DNA of 64,000 bases from UBA3222 sp002363035 (GTDB lineage: Bacteria > Verrucomicrobiota > Verrucomicrobiia > Opitutales > UBA9783), in contig CAMPCR010000001.1 in NCBI GenBank assembly GCA_946646575.1, positions 1 through 64,000 on the forward strand. Reading direction: 5' to 3'. Of this stretch, positions 44,906 to 53,695 are shown one piece after another. Below the pieces are notes generated by a model. It was not told the DNA's origin, searched no databases, and saw only the letters and a program-made list of their open reading frames with translations. The first letter of the stretch is position 1, and each line of letters starts with the position of its first letter. A program made the position numbers and the translations under genes.

Positions 44906-46102
44906 TTATCGCTTCAATGCTTCCAACCCCGGGAGCGGTTTCCCTTCCAACAGCTTTAAACTTGCGCCGCCTCCCGTACTGAGAAATGTAATATCCTCCG
45001 CGCAACCGCTCTGTTTCACCGCCTTCACGCAGTCGCCGCCGCCGACAATGGTTGTGCCTTCGCACGCCGCCAACGCCTGCGCAATGCGAAAAGAACCTTC
45101 GGCGGAAGCTTGAATTTCAAAAATTCCCATCGGTCCGTTCCAAAAAACCGTCTTTGCAGATCGAATACACGACGCGTAATCTTCGACGGTCTTCGACCCG
45201 ATGTCCACACCCTGCCAACCGTCATCGATGTTGCCTTCAAAAATTTTCGTTGTTCCAAGGGTGCGCGCTTTCATATCAACGGCATCGGAAGCAACCACAT
45301 CCGTCGGCAGATGCAAATCAACGCCGCGCACCTTCGCCTTTTCCAACAGCTCTTTCGCAAGTTCAACCTTGTCGGGTTCCGCCAAACTGTTGCCGATATT
45401 TTTCCCCTGCGCCAACGCAAATGTAAAACTCATGCCGCCGCCGATGAGAATTTGATCGGCTTTCTCCAAAAGTGCCTCAATCACGCCGATTTTATCGCTC
45501 ACTTTCGCGCCGCCCAACACCACGCAAAAGGGATGTTGCGGAACATCGATTTTTTCCTTCAGAAAATTTAACTCCTTTTCGACCAGAAATCCCGCCGCCT
45601 TTTGCGACACAAAGGGAACCATCCCCGCCGTCGACGCGTGCGCACGGTGCATTGTTCCGAACGCATCGTTGACATAAACATCCGCCAACGCCGCCAGTTG
45701 CTTGGAAAATGCTTCGTCATTCGCCTCTTCTTCGGGATGAAAACGCAGATTTTCCAACAAAACAACGGAATTTTCCGCCATATCCGTCACCGCCTGTTCC
45801 GCATCTTTGCCGACGCAATCGTCCAGGAGCAAAACCGGCTGATTGAGGCGCGTCGCCAAAATACGCGCCACGGGCTGTAGCGAATACTGCATGTCGCGCT
45901 TCCCTTTCGGACGCCCCAAATGGCTCGCCAGAATGACCTTCGCACCCTGCTCCAACAGGTATTGTATCGTCGGCAACGCCGCCGCGATGCGCGTATCATC
46001 CGTCACGTTTCCGTTTTTATCCAACGGCACATTGAAATCCACACGCACAAAAACACGCTTTTTTTCGACCGCCAATTCCCGAACCGACTTGATACCGTCC
46101 AT
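44906..46102 (-). CDS. pgk: Phosphoglycerate kinase
   Basis: A 398-residue two-domain kinase that makes ATP from 1,3-bisphosphoglycerate. RVFVRVDFNVPLDKNGNVTD (substrate Asp/Asn), VILASHLGRPKGKRDMQYSL (Arg) and the C-terminal nucleotide loop FLSTGGGASLKLLEGKPLPG are intact. I choose the ATG at 46102 (MDGIKSVRELAV); 13 further in-frame codons upstream look non-native. No ribosome binding site is obvious. It precedes tpiA. Confidence 0.96.
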   Translation of the reverse strand: MDGIKSVRELAVEKKRVFVRVDFNVPLDKNGNVTDDTRIAAALPTIQYLLEQGAKVILASHLGRPKGKRDMQYSLQPVARILATRLNQPVLLLDDCVGKDAEQAVTDMAENSVVLLENLRFHPEEEANDEAFSKQLAALADVYVNDAFGTMHRAHASTAGMVPFVSQKAAGFLVEKELNFLKEKIDVPQHPFCVVLGGAKVSDKIGVIEALLEKADQILIGGGMSFTFALAQGKNIGNSLAEPDKVELAKELLEKAKVRGVDLHLPTDVVASDAVDMKARTLGTTKIFEGNIDDGWQGVDIGSKTVEDYASCIRSAKTVFWNGPMGIFEIQASAEGSFRIAQALAACEGTTIVGGGDCVKAVKQSGCAEDITFLSTGGGASLKLLEGKPLPGLEALKR

Positions 46103-46259
46103 GATTTTATGATAGCAAGCTTCGTTATTTTTAAAAAGCAAATTTCGCCGTTGGATTGAGATTTCGGAAAGTTTTTCATACCATCTCTAAACATCAAAAC
46201 GAATACAAAAACTTATGTACATAAATAAACTATATTGTCTTACCGACCCCCGCCAAACC

Positions 46260-47294
46260 TTAAAAGAACCGCACCAGTGCTTCCATCCAAGCGCACGCCT
46301 GCTTCGGGTACGATAAGGTTTTGTCAAAAATCGATACCAATTCCTCTTGGATATCCAACAACGTCGGCAACGAAAAAGAGGACTTCAGACGGCTCACATA
46401 CCAGGGATTTTGCGAAAAAATACAAAACGTATTCTTGTCCTCCACCGCACCGAAATCATCTGCGTATGACGCATACGCTTTATCAAGCGTTATCTTCGAA
46501 ACGGAAGGCAACTTTAACGTCGCCGATTGAATGAGAAGCCGATTGCGATTTTGGAACATTGTCCAAACACTGCGCATTTCTTTGTTGAGAATAAAATGTT
46601 GACGCAAACTGCGAACGTAACGCGTCGCGTCTTTGGCATAAAACGCTTCAACGGGTTCGAAAAATTCGTTATTCATCAGCGTCGGCGTGTACATTTGCAC
46701 ATCTTCAAGCGTAACAGAGCCGCTCCACTGCTTCACACACGCCAGTTTTTCAAACTCGTTGGCGATCGCGCGCGGTTGTCGGTTCATTTTTTGAAACAAC
46801 AATTCGCAGGCGTCGGCTTCAATCGTCACGCCCTGCTCTTTGCACAATTTCTTTATCAGAAACCGCAGATAGGCTTCCGACTGTTTTTCCTCCATTTCTT
46901 CGCACGTCGCCAGCGATTGAACGGTTTTAAACAAACGCATGCGCTTATCGACCGGCGAAGCGGAAATCACTAAACACGTTCCCAAAGGTAATCGTTGCAG
47001 GACGGATAAAAATTTTTCGATACTCCCCTGCCCGCCTTCGGTCGTTGCCGGCGAACCGCTACCGAACAGATTGGTCGCACGCAACCAAACGCATTTGTTC
47101 GGCGTAAAAAAATCCGCCGTCTGCAATGCTTCAACAACCCGATCGACAACCTGCTTTAAATCGGCAATCGTGTTGACAGTTCCGTCGATCGTCTCCAACG
47201 AAAAGCCCTGCGTTTGTTCTTCAATACACTTCTTTGCCCTGAGTTCGACAAAAAACTCATCCGCTCCGAAAATAAACCAAATCCGCTCCTTCAT
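46260..47294 (-). CDS. holA: DNA polymerase III delta subunit
   Basis: A 344-residue HolA-type clamp-loader subunit that opens the beta sliding clamp. Although sequence conservation is weak, the N-terminal block (IWFIFGADEFFVELRAKKCI), the LGTCLVISASPVDKRMRLFK segment and NRQPRAIANEFEKLACV followed by helical domain III are typical of the family. Its start overlaps the lpxK stop codon by four bases (ATGA), indicating one transcript. Confidence 0.85.
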   Translation of the reverse strand: MKERIWFIFGADEFFVELRAKKCIEEQTQGFSLETIDGTVNTIADLKQVVDRVVEALQTADFFTPNKCVWLRATNLFGSGSPATTEGGQGSIEKFLSVLQRLPLGTCLVISASPVDKRMRLFKTVQSLATCEEMEEKQSEAYLRFLIKKLCKEQGVTIEADACELLFQKMNRQPRAIANEFEKLACVKQWSGSVTLEDVQMYTPTLMNNEFFEPVEAFYAKDATRYVRSLRQHFILNKEMRSVWTMFQNRNRLLIQSATLKLPSVSKITLDKAYASYADDFGAVEDKNTFCIFSQNPWYVSRLKSSFSLPTLLDIQEELVSIFDKTLSYPKQACAWMEALVRFF

Positions 47295-48478
47295 TCCGAC
47301 CGTATTGATAATTGTTGCAAAATCCTTTCGAACGGATCACCGTTCCCCATCCACTCGATTTCCATGCGCAAAAAGTAAAACGGCAACTCAAACGAAGTGG
47401 TCGAAATGCGAACCGCATCCTTTTCCGTCGTGATCACCGCATCGGCATCGGCACGCTTCGCTTCCGAAAAAAATTCGCTCAAATCTTCTTCCGAATAGCC
47501 GTGATGATCCAAGAAATGCTTCCCGTACGCTACGTTTGCACCGTTATCTTCCAACGACTGTTCGAACGACCGCGGCGATGCGATACCGCTTAACGCCGCC
47601 ACCCGACGACCGTTTAACGAAGATAATTCCAACCGTTCGCTACCGTTGACGACCTGCAGATATTTCGGGACGTGTTTGCAAAAGAAAATCGGTACCTTTT
47701 CGTTAAAACATCGCACCCGTTGCTCCAAATTTTTCAGATCCGCCGCCGAAACCCGATCGCTCTTGGTAAAAACGACAAACTGCGCACGCCTTAAGCGGTT
47801 CATGGGTTCACGTAAAATACCGCGCGGCAGGATATGCCCGTTCCCGAACGGATTGGTCGCGTCGATTAACACAATGTAGGACGCGCCTTTCAGACGAAAA
47901 TACTGGAAACCGTCGTCCAACAACAGCAGGTCACATCCGAATTTCTCGATCGCGTACTGCCCCGCTTTCACGCGATCCTTATCGACCACCACACATACGC
48001 CGGGCAAATTTTTCGCCAACAGCAACGGTTCGTCGCCCGCCGTTTCATACGGCAACAAACAACGCACGCCGTCACTCACCACCTTCGGCGGACACGGATC
48101 GGTATGCACCAACCAATGCCAGCTCTTCTTCCACCAAGGCTCAGCTTTGCTTTTGTAGCCGCGGCTCAAAATCGCGACCTTGCGCCCACGATTTTGCAAC
48201 AAGCGCGCCAACTTTTCCACCACCGGCGTCTTTCCCGTCCCTCCGACCGTCAAATTTCCGACCACAATCACACGACAACCGAGCGGATGATCTTTTAGTA
48301 AACGATTTTTGTACAGTTTCTCCCGCAAAAAAACAATTCCGCCGAAAACAAGCGATAACGCGCGAAAAAAAAACGCCACGCACGCCGCTTTTTTATCCTT
48401 CGGCGGACGATACAACAACTCCTTAATGTACTCCTCGACGGATTGCTTCCAACGTCGCAGCGCGAAGAAAGATTTCAC
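47291..48478 (-). CDS. lpxK: Tetraacyldisaccharide 4'-kinase
   Basis: A 395-residue inner-membrane-associated kinase that adds the 4'-phosphate to the lipid A precursor. An N-terminal hydrophobic segment (ACVAFFFRALSLVFGGIVFL) precedes the P-loop GNLTVGGTGKTPVVEKL; further LpxK blocks are ILSRGYKSKAEPWW, GDEPLLLAKNLPGVCVVVDK and LLLDDGFQYFRLKGASYIVL. It proves an LPS-type outer membrane. It overlaps holA and follows pal by nine bases. Confidence 0.95.
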   Translation of the reverse strand: MKSFFALRRWKQSVEEYIKELLYRPPKDKKAACVAFFFRALSLVFGGIVFLREKLYKNRLLKDHPLGCRVIVVGNLTVGGTGKTPVVEKLARLLQNRGRKVAILSRGYKSKAEPWWKKSWHWLVHTDPCPPKVVSDGVRCLLPYETAGDEPLLLAKNLPGVCVVVDKDRVKAGQYAIEKFGCDLLLLDDGFQYFRLKGASYIVLIDATNPFGNGHILPRGILREPMNRLRRAQFVVFTKSDRVSAADLKNLEQRVRCFNEKVPIFFCKHVPKYLQVVNGSERLELSSLNGRRVAALSGIASPRSFEQSLEDNGANVAYGKHFLDHHGYSEEDLSEFFSEAKRADADAVITTEKDAVRISTTSFELPFYFLRMEIEWMGNGDPFERILQQLSIRSE

Positions 48479-48487
48479 GGAGCACGG

Positions 48488-49024
48488 TTAATGCAGAAGT
48501 ACAATATCGCAACGGCGATCCTTTACGGCATCCTCTTTATTGATACCGCGCGTCGCCTCACGATTACCCAAGGTGATCATGTCCAGGCGATCGGATGCAA
48601 CTCCAAAAGACATCAAAACGTCCGCGACCTGTTGCGCCCGTCGCGTCCCGATGTTCTGATTGTACACATCCTCGCCGTACCAATCGGCATATCCCGCCAG
48701 CAACAAACGTTGTTGCGGATTCTTTTGAAGTAACGGAACAATTTTGTTTCTTAAAAACGCCCGATCGCGCTCCGAAACAACCGAACTGTCGAACTCGAAA
48801 AAAATCCGACCGATCACATCTTTTTCGTCGTATAAACCATACCACGGCGGCGTCTCCTCCGTCACAATGACCTCCTGCGTATCCGCCGTCATCGAAGACT
48901 CCCTTTCATTTGGCTTCGAAAGCTCAACAACGGTATCCGACAAGCGCGGATTCGGTTCGGTTGAGGTTTTAAACCACGAACAGCCGCCCAAGAGCAATAA
49001 GAACGGAAAAAAGAAGCGTCTCAT
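48488..49024 (-). CDS. pal: OmpA-domain lipoprotein (Pal-like)
   Basis: A 178-residue lipoprotein: signal and lipobox FLLLLGGC (Cys15), a Pro/Ser/Glu-rich linker, then an OmpA peptidoglycan-binding domain from about residue 70 (GRIFFEFDSSVVSERDRAFL, LLLAGYADWYGEDVYNQNIG, TRRAQQVADVLMSFGVASD). The usual Asp/Arg peptidoglycan ligands are conserved in GYADWYG...NQNIGTRRA. It anchors the outer membrane to the cell wall. The ATG at 49024 starts the signal peptide. Gene order pyrG-pal-lpxK-holA. Confidence 0.85.
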   Translation of the reverse strand: MRRFFFPFLLLLGGCSWFKTSTEPNPRLSDTVVELSKPNERESSMTADTQEVIVTEETPPWYGLYDEKDVIGRIFFEFDSSVVSERDRAFLRNKIVPLLQKNPQQRLLLAGYADWYGEDVYNQNIGTRRAQQVADVLMSFGVASDRLDMITLGNREATRGINKEDAVKDRRCDIVLLH

Positions 49025-49055
49025 CACCTTAATTTTAGCCCGAAACGTCCGCTTT

Positions 49056-50660
49056 TCAACCCCGTTTTTGATGCGCAAGGCTCGCCTTTACGAAACCGAC
49101 AAACAGCGGATGCGGACGATGCGGCTTCGATTGAAACTCCGGATGGAATTGAACGCCGATGAACCACGGATGGCTCGGCAACTCCACCGCTTCGACGATA
49201 TTCAACCGTTCATGTCGCCCGACCAAACGCAATCCCTTCTCTTCGAACGCCTGCGCATAGGTATCGTTAAATTCGTACCGATGGCGGTGACGTTCCGAAA
49301 TGCGTTCCTTGCCGTACAGTTCCCGAATGCGGCTGTTCGGTGCCAAAACGCAGGGTTCCGCTCCCAAACGCATGGTACCGCCTTTGCACGAAACCTTCTT
49401 TTGCGCCTCCATCAAATCGATCACGGGGTGCGTCGTCGGGACGTTGGTTTCGGTGCTGCAGGCATCCGCATAGCCCAAAACGTTGCGCGCAAATTCCACC
49501 ACCGCCAGTTGCATCCCGAGGCAAATGCCGAGAAACGGCAAATTGTGTTCGCGCGCATAACGGATCGCGCGCATTTTCCCTTCCAAACCGCGCAATCCGA
49601 ACCCGCCCGGCACCAAAATTCCGCACACATCCGACAATTTTTCTTCCCATCCGTCCGCTTCCAACACTTCCGCTTCGACGGTTCGAATATCGACTTTGCA
49701 TTGATTTTCAATGCCCGCGTGCGCCAACGCCTCACGGACGGATTTGTAAGCGTCGGGAATGTCGGTATATTTTCCGACAAGACCGATGGTAACGGTTGTT
49801 TTCGGGAAACGAATGCGCCGATTGACGTCCTCCCACACCGAAAGCGGCTTTTCGACGTACGGCAAACCCAGGCGGGATAATAATAACTTATCCAGGTGCT
49901 GTTGATGCAAAAGAAGCGGCAGTTCATAGGTTGAAACTTCCACATCGCGTTCCTCAACGACGGCTTCCGTCGAAACATTGCAAAATAAACTTAACTTTTC
50001 GCGAACGCTTTCCTCCATCGGCACTTCCGTGCGGCAAACCAAAATATCCAGTTGCAATCCGATTTCGCGCAGTTTGGCAACGCTCTGCTGGGAGGGCTTT
50101 GTTTTCAGTTCCGACGACACCCGCAAATACACCAGCAACGTCAAATGGACGAACACCGCATTGTTCCGCCCCTGTTCCTGCGCCAACTGACGCAACGCTT
50201 CCAGGTACGGGAGTCCTTCGATATCACCGACCACACCGCCGATTTCGACGATCAGCACATCGATATCCTCCGACGCACAAAGCGCAATGCGGCGCTTGAT
50301 TTCGTCCGTCACATGCGGAATGACCTGCACGGTTTTCCCCAAATAGGAACCTTCGCGCTCCTTTCGCAAAATCGCTTCGTAAATCTTTCCCGACGTTACG
50401 CTGTTGTTGCGCGTCAATTTCGCGTGCGTAAAGCGTTCGTAATGCCCCAAATCCAAATCCGTTTCCGCGCCGTCTTCCAACACATAAACTTCGCCGTGCT
50501 GACAGGGATTCATCGTACCCGGGTCGACATTTAAGTAGGGATCCATTTTCAGCATCCCGACCTTTAACCCCTGCGCTTCCAGCAGCGCCCCGATCGAAGC
50601 CGCCGTCAGCCCCTTCCCGAGCGATGACACAACGCCACCCGTGATAAAAACAAACTTCAT
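49056..50660 (-). CDS. pyrG: CTP synthase
   Basis: A 534-residue amidotransferase that makes CTP from UTP, ATP and glutamine. The synthetase domain starts FVFITGGVVSSLGKGLTAAS with DPYLNVDPGTMNPCQHGEVYV; the class I glutaminase domain has the catalytic Cys in FLGICLGMQLAVVEFARNVL and a His/Glu near WFIGVQFHPEFQSKP. Length is normal. It lies 31 bases upstream of pal on the same strand. Confidence 0.97.
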   Translation of the reverse strand: MKFVFITGGVVSSLGKGLTAASIGALLEAQGLKVGMLKMDPYLNVDPGTMNPCQHGEVYVLEDGAETDLDLGHYERFTHAKLTRNNSVTSGKIYEAILRKEREGSYLGKTVQVIPHVTDEIKRRIALCASEDIDVLIVEIGGVVGDIEGLPYLEALRQLAQEQGRNNAVFVHLTLLVYLRVSSELKTKPSQQSVAKLREIGLQLDILVCRTEVPMEESVREKLSLFCNVSTEAVVEERDVEVSTYELPLLLHQQHLDKLLLSRLGLPYVEKPLSVWEDVNRRIRFPKTTVTIGLVGKYTDIPDAYKSVREALAHAGIENQCKVDIRTVEAEVLEADGWEEKLSDVCGILVPGGFGLRGLEGKMRAIRYAREHNLPFLGICLGMQLAVVEFARNVLGYADACSTETNVPTTHPVIDLMEAQKKVSCKGGTMRLGAEPCVLAPNSRIRELYGKERISERHRHRYEFNDTYAQAFEEKGLRLVGRHERLNIVEAVELPSHPWFIGVQFHPEFQSKPHRPHPLFVGFVKASLAHQKRG

Positions 50661-50807
50661 GCCGCGCCTACGATCTCAAATTGATGCCCGACGTTTTTGT
50701 GTGCAAGGTTTTTTATATTTTACCGTGAGGAAAGCGGACAAAAAACAAACATCAGACATTCGAAGAACCTTTTACGCCGTGCACCCATCGTAAACCGTCT
50801 CGTCGAA

Positions 50808-51315
50808 TTACCAAGGCACAAACCACAATACCTCTTCGCCGCGACCCACTTCATGAACGGGAACGGAACGCCCTCCCGTCAACTCACTCAATTGCGACAT
50901 CAGATTGTCACATCGAGCGATCCATTCGTCTTTCAGATAAATATAAATCGGACCGCGCACTTTCTTGTTCCGCGCCTGCTCCTCCGTCGGTCGGTAAAAT
51001 TCGATGCGTTCCGGATTGGCACCTATCGGCGGACGATCGGACATCACTCCCATAAAACGCACAAAGTAATTCCCGGACGATACATCAAACCACTTGTTTT
51101 TCGGGAAGGCGTTTGCATGCTTTCCGTAGTATTCGTAATACTCCTCAAAAGCATCTGCGATGGGAAAGGCAATCGCCCTTCGGTTCCAATAATCCAACCA
51201 ACGGAGAACGATTTGATAACCCTTAAGCGAAACGCCGAGAGACACGCTCATAACCGCCAGACAAATGACGACCTCAATCAACGAAAAACCGAGCGACTTC
51301 CGTGTCGTTTTTCAT
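50808..51315 (-). CDS. Type II/IV prepilin-like protein, frameshifted in the leader
   Basis: The ATG at 51315 has a GGTGAG ribosome binding site but its frame stops after 13 codons. Deleting one A from the A5 run next to the ATG (51308-51312) yields MKTTRKSLGFSLIEVVICLAV, a textbook prepilin leader with the G-F cleavage site, Glu at +5 and a hydrophobic helix. The remaining 157 codons are open to 50808 and encode a globular domain with no known match (KNKWFDVSSGNYFVRFMG, GPIYIYLKDEWIARCDN). Verrucomicrobia encode many such pseudopilins. As written, the protein lacks its leader; translation could only start internally (TTG at 51281). Whether this is decay, slippage or assembly error is open. 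Confidence 0.65.
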
Positions 51316-51433
51316 TATCTCACCACTAAAAAGTCACGCGCCGCCTGTCAAATGCTTTAACCCGTCTTTCCCGCAGCAAAACAAGCATGCACTGGCAACT
51401 CTCTGTTTTTGAAACAGTCTACTCAATAGGTCT

Positions 51434-52441
51434 TCACTCCGCGCGGTACACAATCCCGACCGCGTTGCGAACGGCTTCCATGGTATTTTGCGCGATCGTT
51501 TTCATCTTTTTCGTCCCTTCAATCGCAATCTCCAAGGCTTCTTTATCCGTAACGGCGGCGCGCTTCTCGCGAACGGGTGCCAGTAAAGTTTGCAAAATCT
51601 CATCCAACCGACGTTTTAACGTCATATCCCCCAGCCCGCCTTTGCGATACTGTGCTTTTAAAGACTCAACCTCCTCTTTATCGGGATCGAACGCATCCAA
51701 GTAAGCGAATACCACGTTGCCTTCGGTTTTGCCGGGATCGGAAACGCGAATATGATTCGGATCCGTGTACATCGAAAATACCTTATCGTGAACCGTTTCG
51801 GCGGAATCGGACAAAAAAATCGCATTCCCGAGCGACTTCGAAGCCTTTGCATTGCCGTCAATGCCGATTAAACGCGGCGTTTTGCTCAGCATCAGTTCAA
51901 CTTCGCGCAAACAATCCGTTTTGTAGGTATAATTAAAACGCCGCACCAGTTCGTTGGTTTGCTCAATCATCGGCGCCTGGTCCTCGCCCGCCGGAACGTG
52001 CGTCGCACGAAACAGCGTAATATCCGCCGCCTGGCTGACGGGATAACACAAAAAACCCGCCGGAATCGATTCCTCAAACCCGCGCAGCTGAATTTCGTTC
52101 TTAATCGTCGGATTGCGCTGCAGGCGCGATGTGGTCACCAAATTCAGCAACAGCATCGTCAATTCACATAACTCGGGGATTTGCGACTGGATGAAAATTG
52201 TCGTTTTTTGCGGATCAATCCCAACCGCCAGATAGTCCTTAACGACTTCGGCGACATTTTTGACCACATGCTCGGGACGCTCAAAGTAATCGGTCAACGC
52301 CTGCATGTCGGCGATCATCACAAACTGCTCGCAGGCATGCTGTAATTGAACGCGATTTTGCAGCGACCCGACGTAATGCCCCAAGTGCAATGGACCCGTC
52401 GGGCGATCGCCCGTTAAGAGAACTTTTTTCGATTCCGACAT
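51434..52441 (-). CDS. trpS: Tryptophanyl-tRNA synthetase
   Basis: A 335-residue class I synthetase that charges tRNA-Trp (encoded at 37.9 kb). The HIGH-type motif is in GDRPTGPLHLGHYVGSL and the KMSKS-type loop in GNAKASKSLGNAI; AGEDQAPMIEQTNELVRRFN is the Trp-binding part. The ATG at 52441 (MSESKKVLLTGDRPTG) fits the family; 43 in-frame codons upstream are not native. It stands alone on the minus strand. Confidence 0.96.
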   Translation of the reverse strand: MSESKKVLLTGDRPTGPLHLGHYVGSLQNRVQLQHACEQFVMIADMQALTDYFERPEHVVKNVAEVVKDYLAVGIDPQKTTIFIQSQIPELCELTMLLLNLVTTSRLQRNPTIKNEIQLRGFEESIPAGFLCYPVSQAADITLFRATHVPAGEDQAPMIEQTNELVRRFNYTYKTDCLREVELMLSKTPRLIGIDGNAKASKSLGNAIFLSDSAETVHDKVFSMYTDPNHIRVSDPGKTEGNVVFAYLDAFDPDKEEVESLKAQYRKGGLGDMTLKRRLDEILQTLLAPVREKRAAVTDKEALEIAIEGTKKMKTIAQNTMEAVRNAVGIVYRAE

Positions 52442-52706
52442 ACTCTTATGAAAAGTTGTTTTGAAGTAGGCGGCAAAGGATTTTTTGGGGAGAATTGATA
52501 TGTTTAAAATTCTCCATGCATACCCGAAAAGATCATGCAAACGCGCTGAAACAGCTTCCCGAAAAAGCAAATTTTACTTTGTAAAATACTAACGGCTGAA
52601 TGTAATCGCCCCTCTCCTCTTTTTCACATTACGGCAACAGGCGGTTTTTCAAAAGTCACCAAGACACGGCATTTCCAATGCCTCACCGCTAATCAGTGCA
52701 CAATTC

Positions 52707-53252
52707 TTAATCGTCCTCGGATTTCGCTTCCGCCTCCGAAGAGACAACCGACGAATTTTCGGAAACTGCAACAGGTGTGTTTTTCGAATTAGAAGTCAAC
52801 GGCTCGGTCAAAGCAACGGACTTTTTCGGCTCGCCATACTCCCCCTTCACTCCGTCCAACACCACGTCCACCCGAACGGCTTTCAGCGCGCCGAGGCAAT
52901 GCGTAACGGCGTTTTTTGCCGCTTCCTGGAAGCGCATGGAGGACACTTCGAACGATTGATTGACGTCCAGAGAGATGTATAATTTCAAAAGCAGCAATCG
53001 ACGTTTATTGATGCACTGAACGCGTTTGACGGAACCGCCTTCGATTTCCGCGCATGCCGATTGGATCAAATTCAAAACCGTTGCACGACTGACCCAAACC
53101 GAACCGTTGTCGGTGGACGCGGCGCGAAACGGTTGACGGGAGACGCGAAAACGATGAATAAGATACCACAACAGCAGAAAAAGAACCGTGCCGCCGATCG
53201 CTTCCTTATACTCGATGATAAACGGCAATAATCGTTGAAAAAAGGTCTCCAT
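52707..53252 (-). CDS. AmaP-like membrane protein of the Asp23 system
   Basis: A 181-residue protein with one N-terminal membrane helix (GGTVLFLLLWYLIHRF at about 20-35) and a cytoplasmic domain (VLNLIQSACAEIEGGSVKRV, LKLYISLDVNQSFEVSSMRF) resembling AmaP, which anchors Asp23 to the membrane in Firmicutes. The last 45 residues are Ser/Glu/Ala-rich and disordered. It is 11 bases downstream of the Asp23-like gene. The assignment rests on the topology, the distant Asp23-like domain and the neighbour. Confidence 0.65.
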   Translation of the reverse strand: METFFQRLLPFIIEYKEAIGGTVLFLLLWYLIHRFRVSRQPFRAASTDNGSVWVSRATVLNLIQSACAEIEGGSVKRVQCINKRRLLLLKLYISLDVNQSFEVSSMRFQEAAKNAVTHCLGALKAVRVDVVLDGVKGEYGEPKKSVALTEPLTSNSKNTPVAVSENSSVVSSEAEAKSEDD

Positions 53253-53263
53253 GGATACTTTTT

Positions 53264-53695
53264 TCAGGAAGCACTTTTCGTGCCTGCATCCGATGTTTCG
53301 GTACGAACGCCGTCGATAATCACATCAATACGCTCGGCATGTTTGCGCGTCATTTGCAACACGCTTTCGGCAATGGTTTGCTGAATGTCTTCGCCGACCT
53401 TCACCAGCTCCGCACCGAACAACAAGTTGACCTTGACCTCGATGTCGTAATTGCCGTTTTCGTTTTCGGTCACCTTGACGCCGCGCTCGGAATCTTTTTT
53501 GGAAAACATTTCGGCAATCCCCTCCACAAAACCGCCGCCGACCGAATGCACGCCTTTGACGCGCTGAGCCGCCAAACGTACAATCCCCGCCACCACGGCA
53601 AGATTGATTTTAATATCGCCCTTCACCGATGTCGAATGTTCCTTCGGGAACGGAACGCTTATCTTTTCAGACAGTTGCTGTGAGTTGTCGCTCAT
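53264..53695 (-). CDS. Asp23/Gls24 family envelope stress protein
   Basis: A 143-residue protein. GDIKINLAVVAGIVRLAAQR, VKGVHSVGGGFVEGIAEMF, YDIEVKVNLLFGAELVKVGE and HAERIDVIIDGVRTE follow the Asp23 (DUF322) pattern exactly. Asp23 forms a membrane-proximal assembly with AmaP and supports envelope integrity in Gram-positive bacteria; accB-accC-asp23 clusters occur there as well. Its start overlaps the accC stop codon (ATGA). Confidence 0.88.
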   Translation of the reverse strand: MSDNSQQLSEKISVPFPKEHSTSVKGDIKINLAVVAGIVRLAAQRVKGVHSVGGGFVEGIAEMFSKKDSERGVKVTENENGNYDIEVKVNLLFGAELVKVGEDIQQTIAESVLQMTRKHAERIDVIIDGVRTETSDAGTKSAS

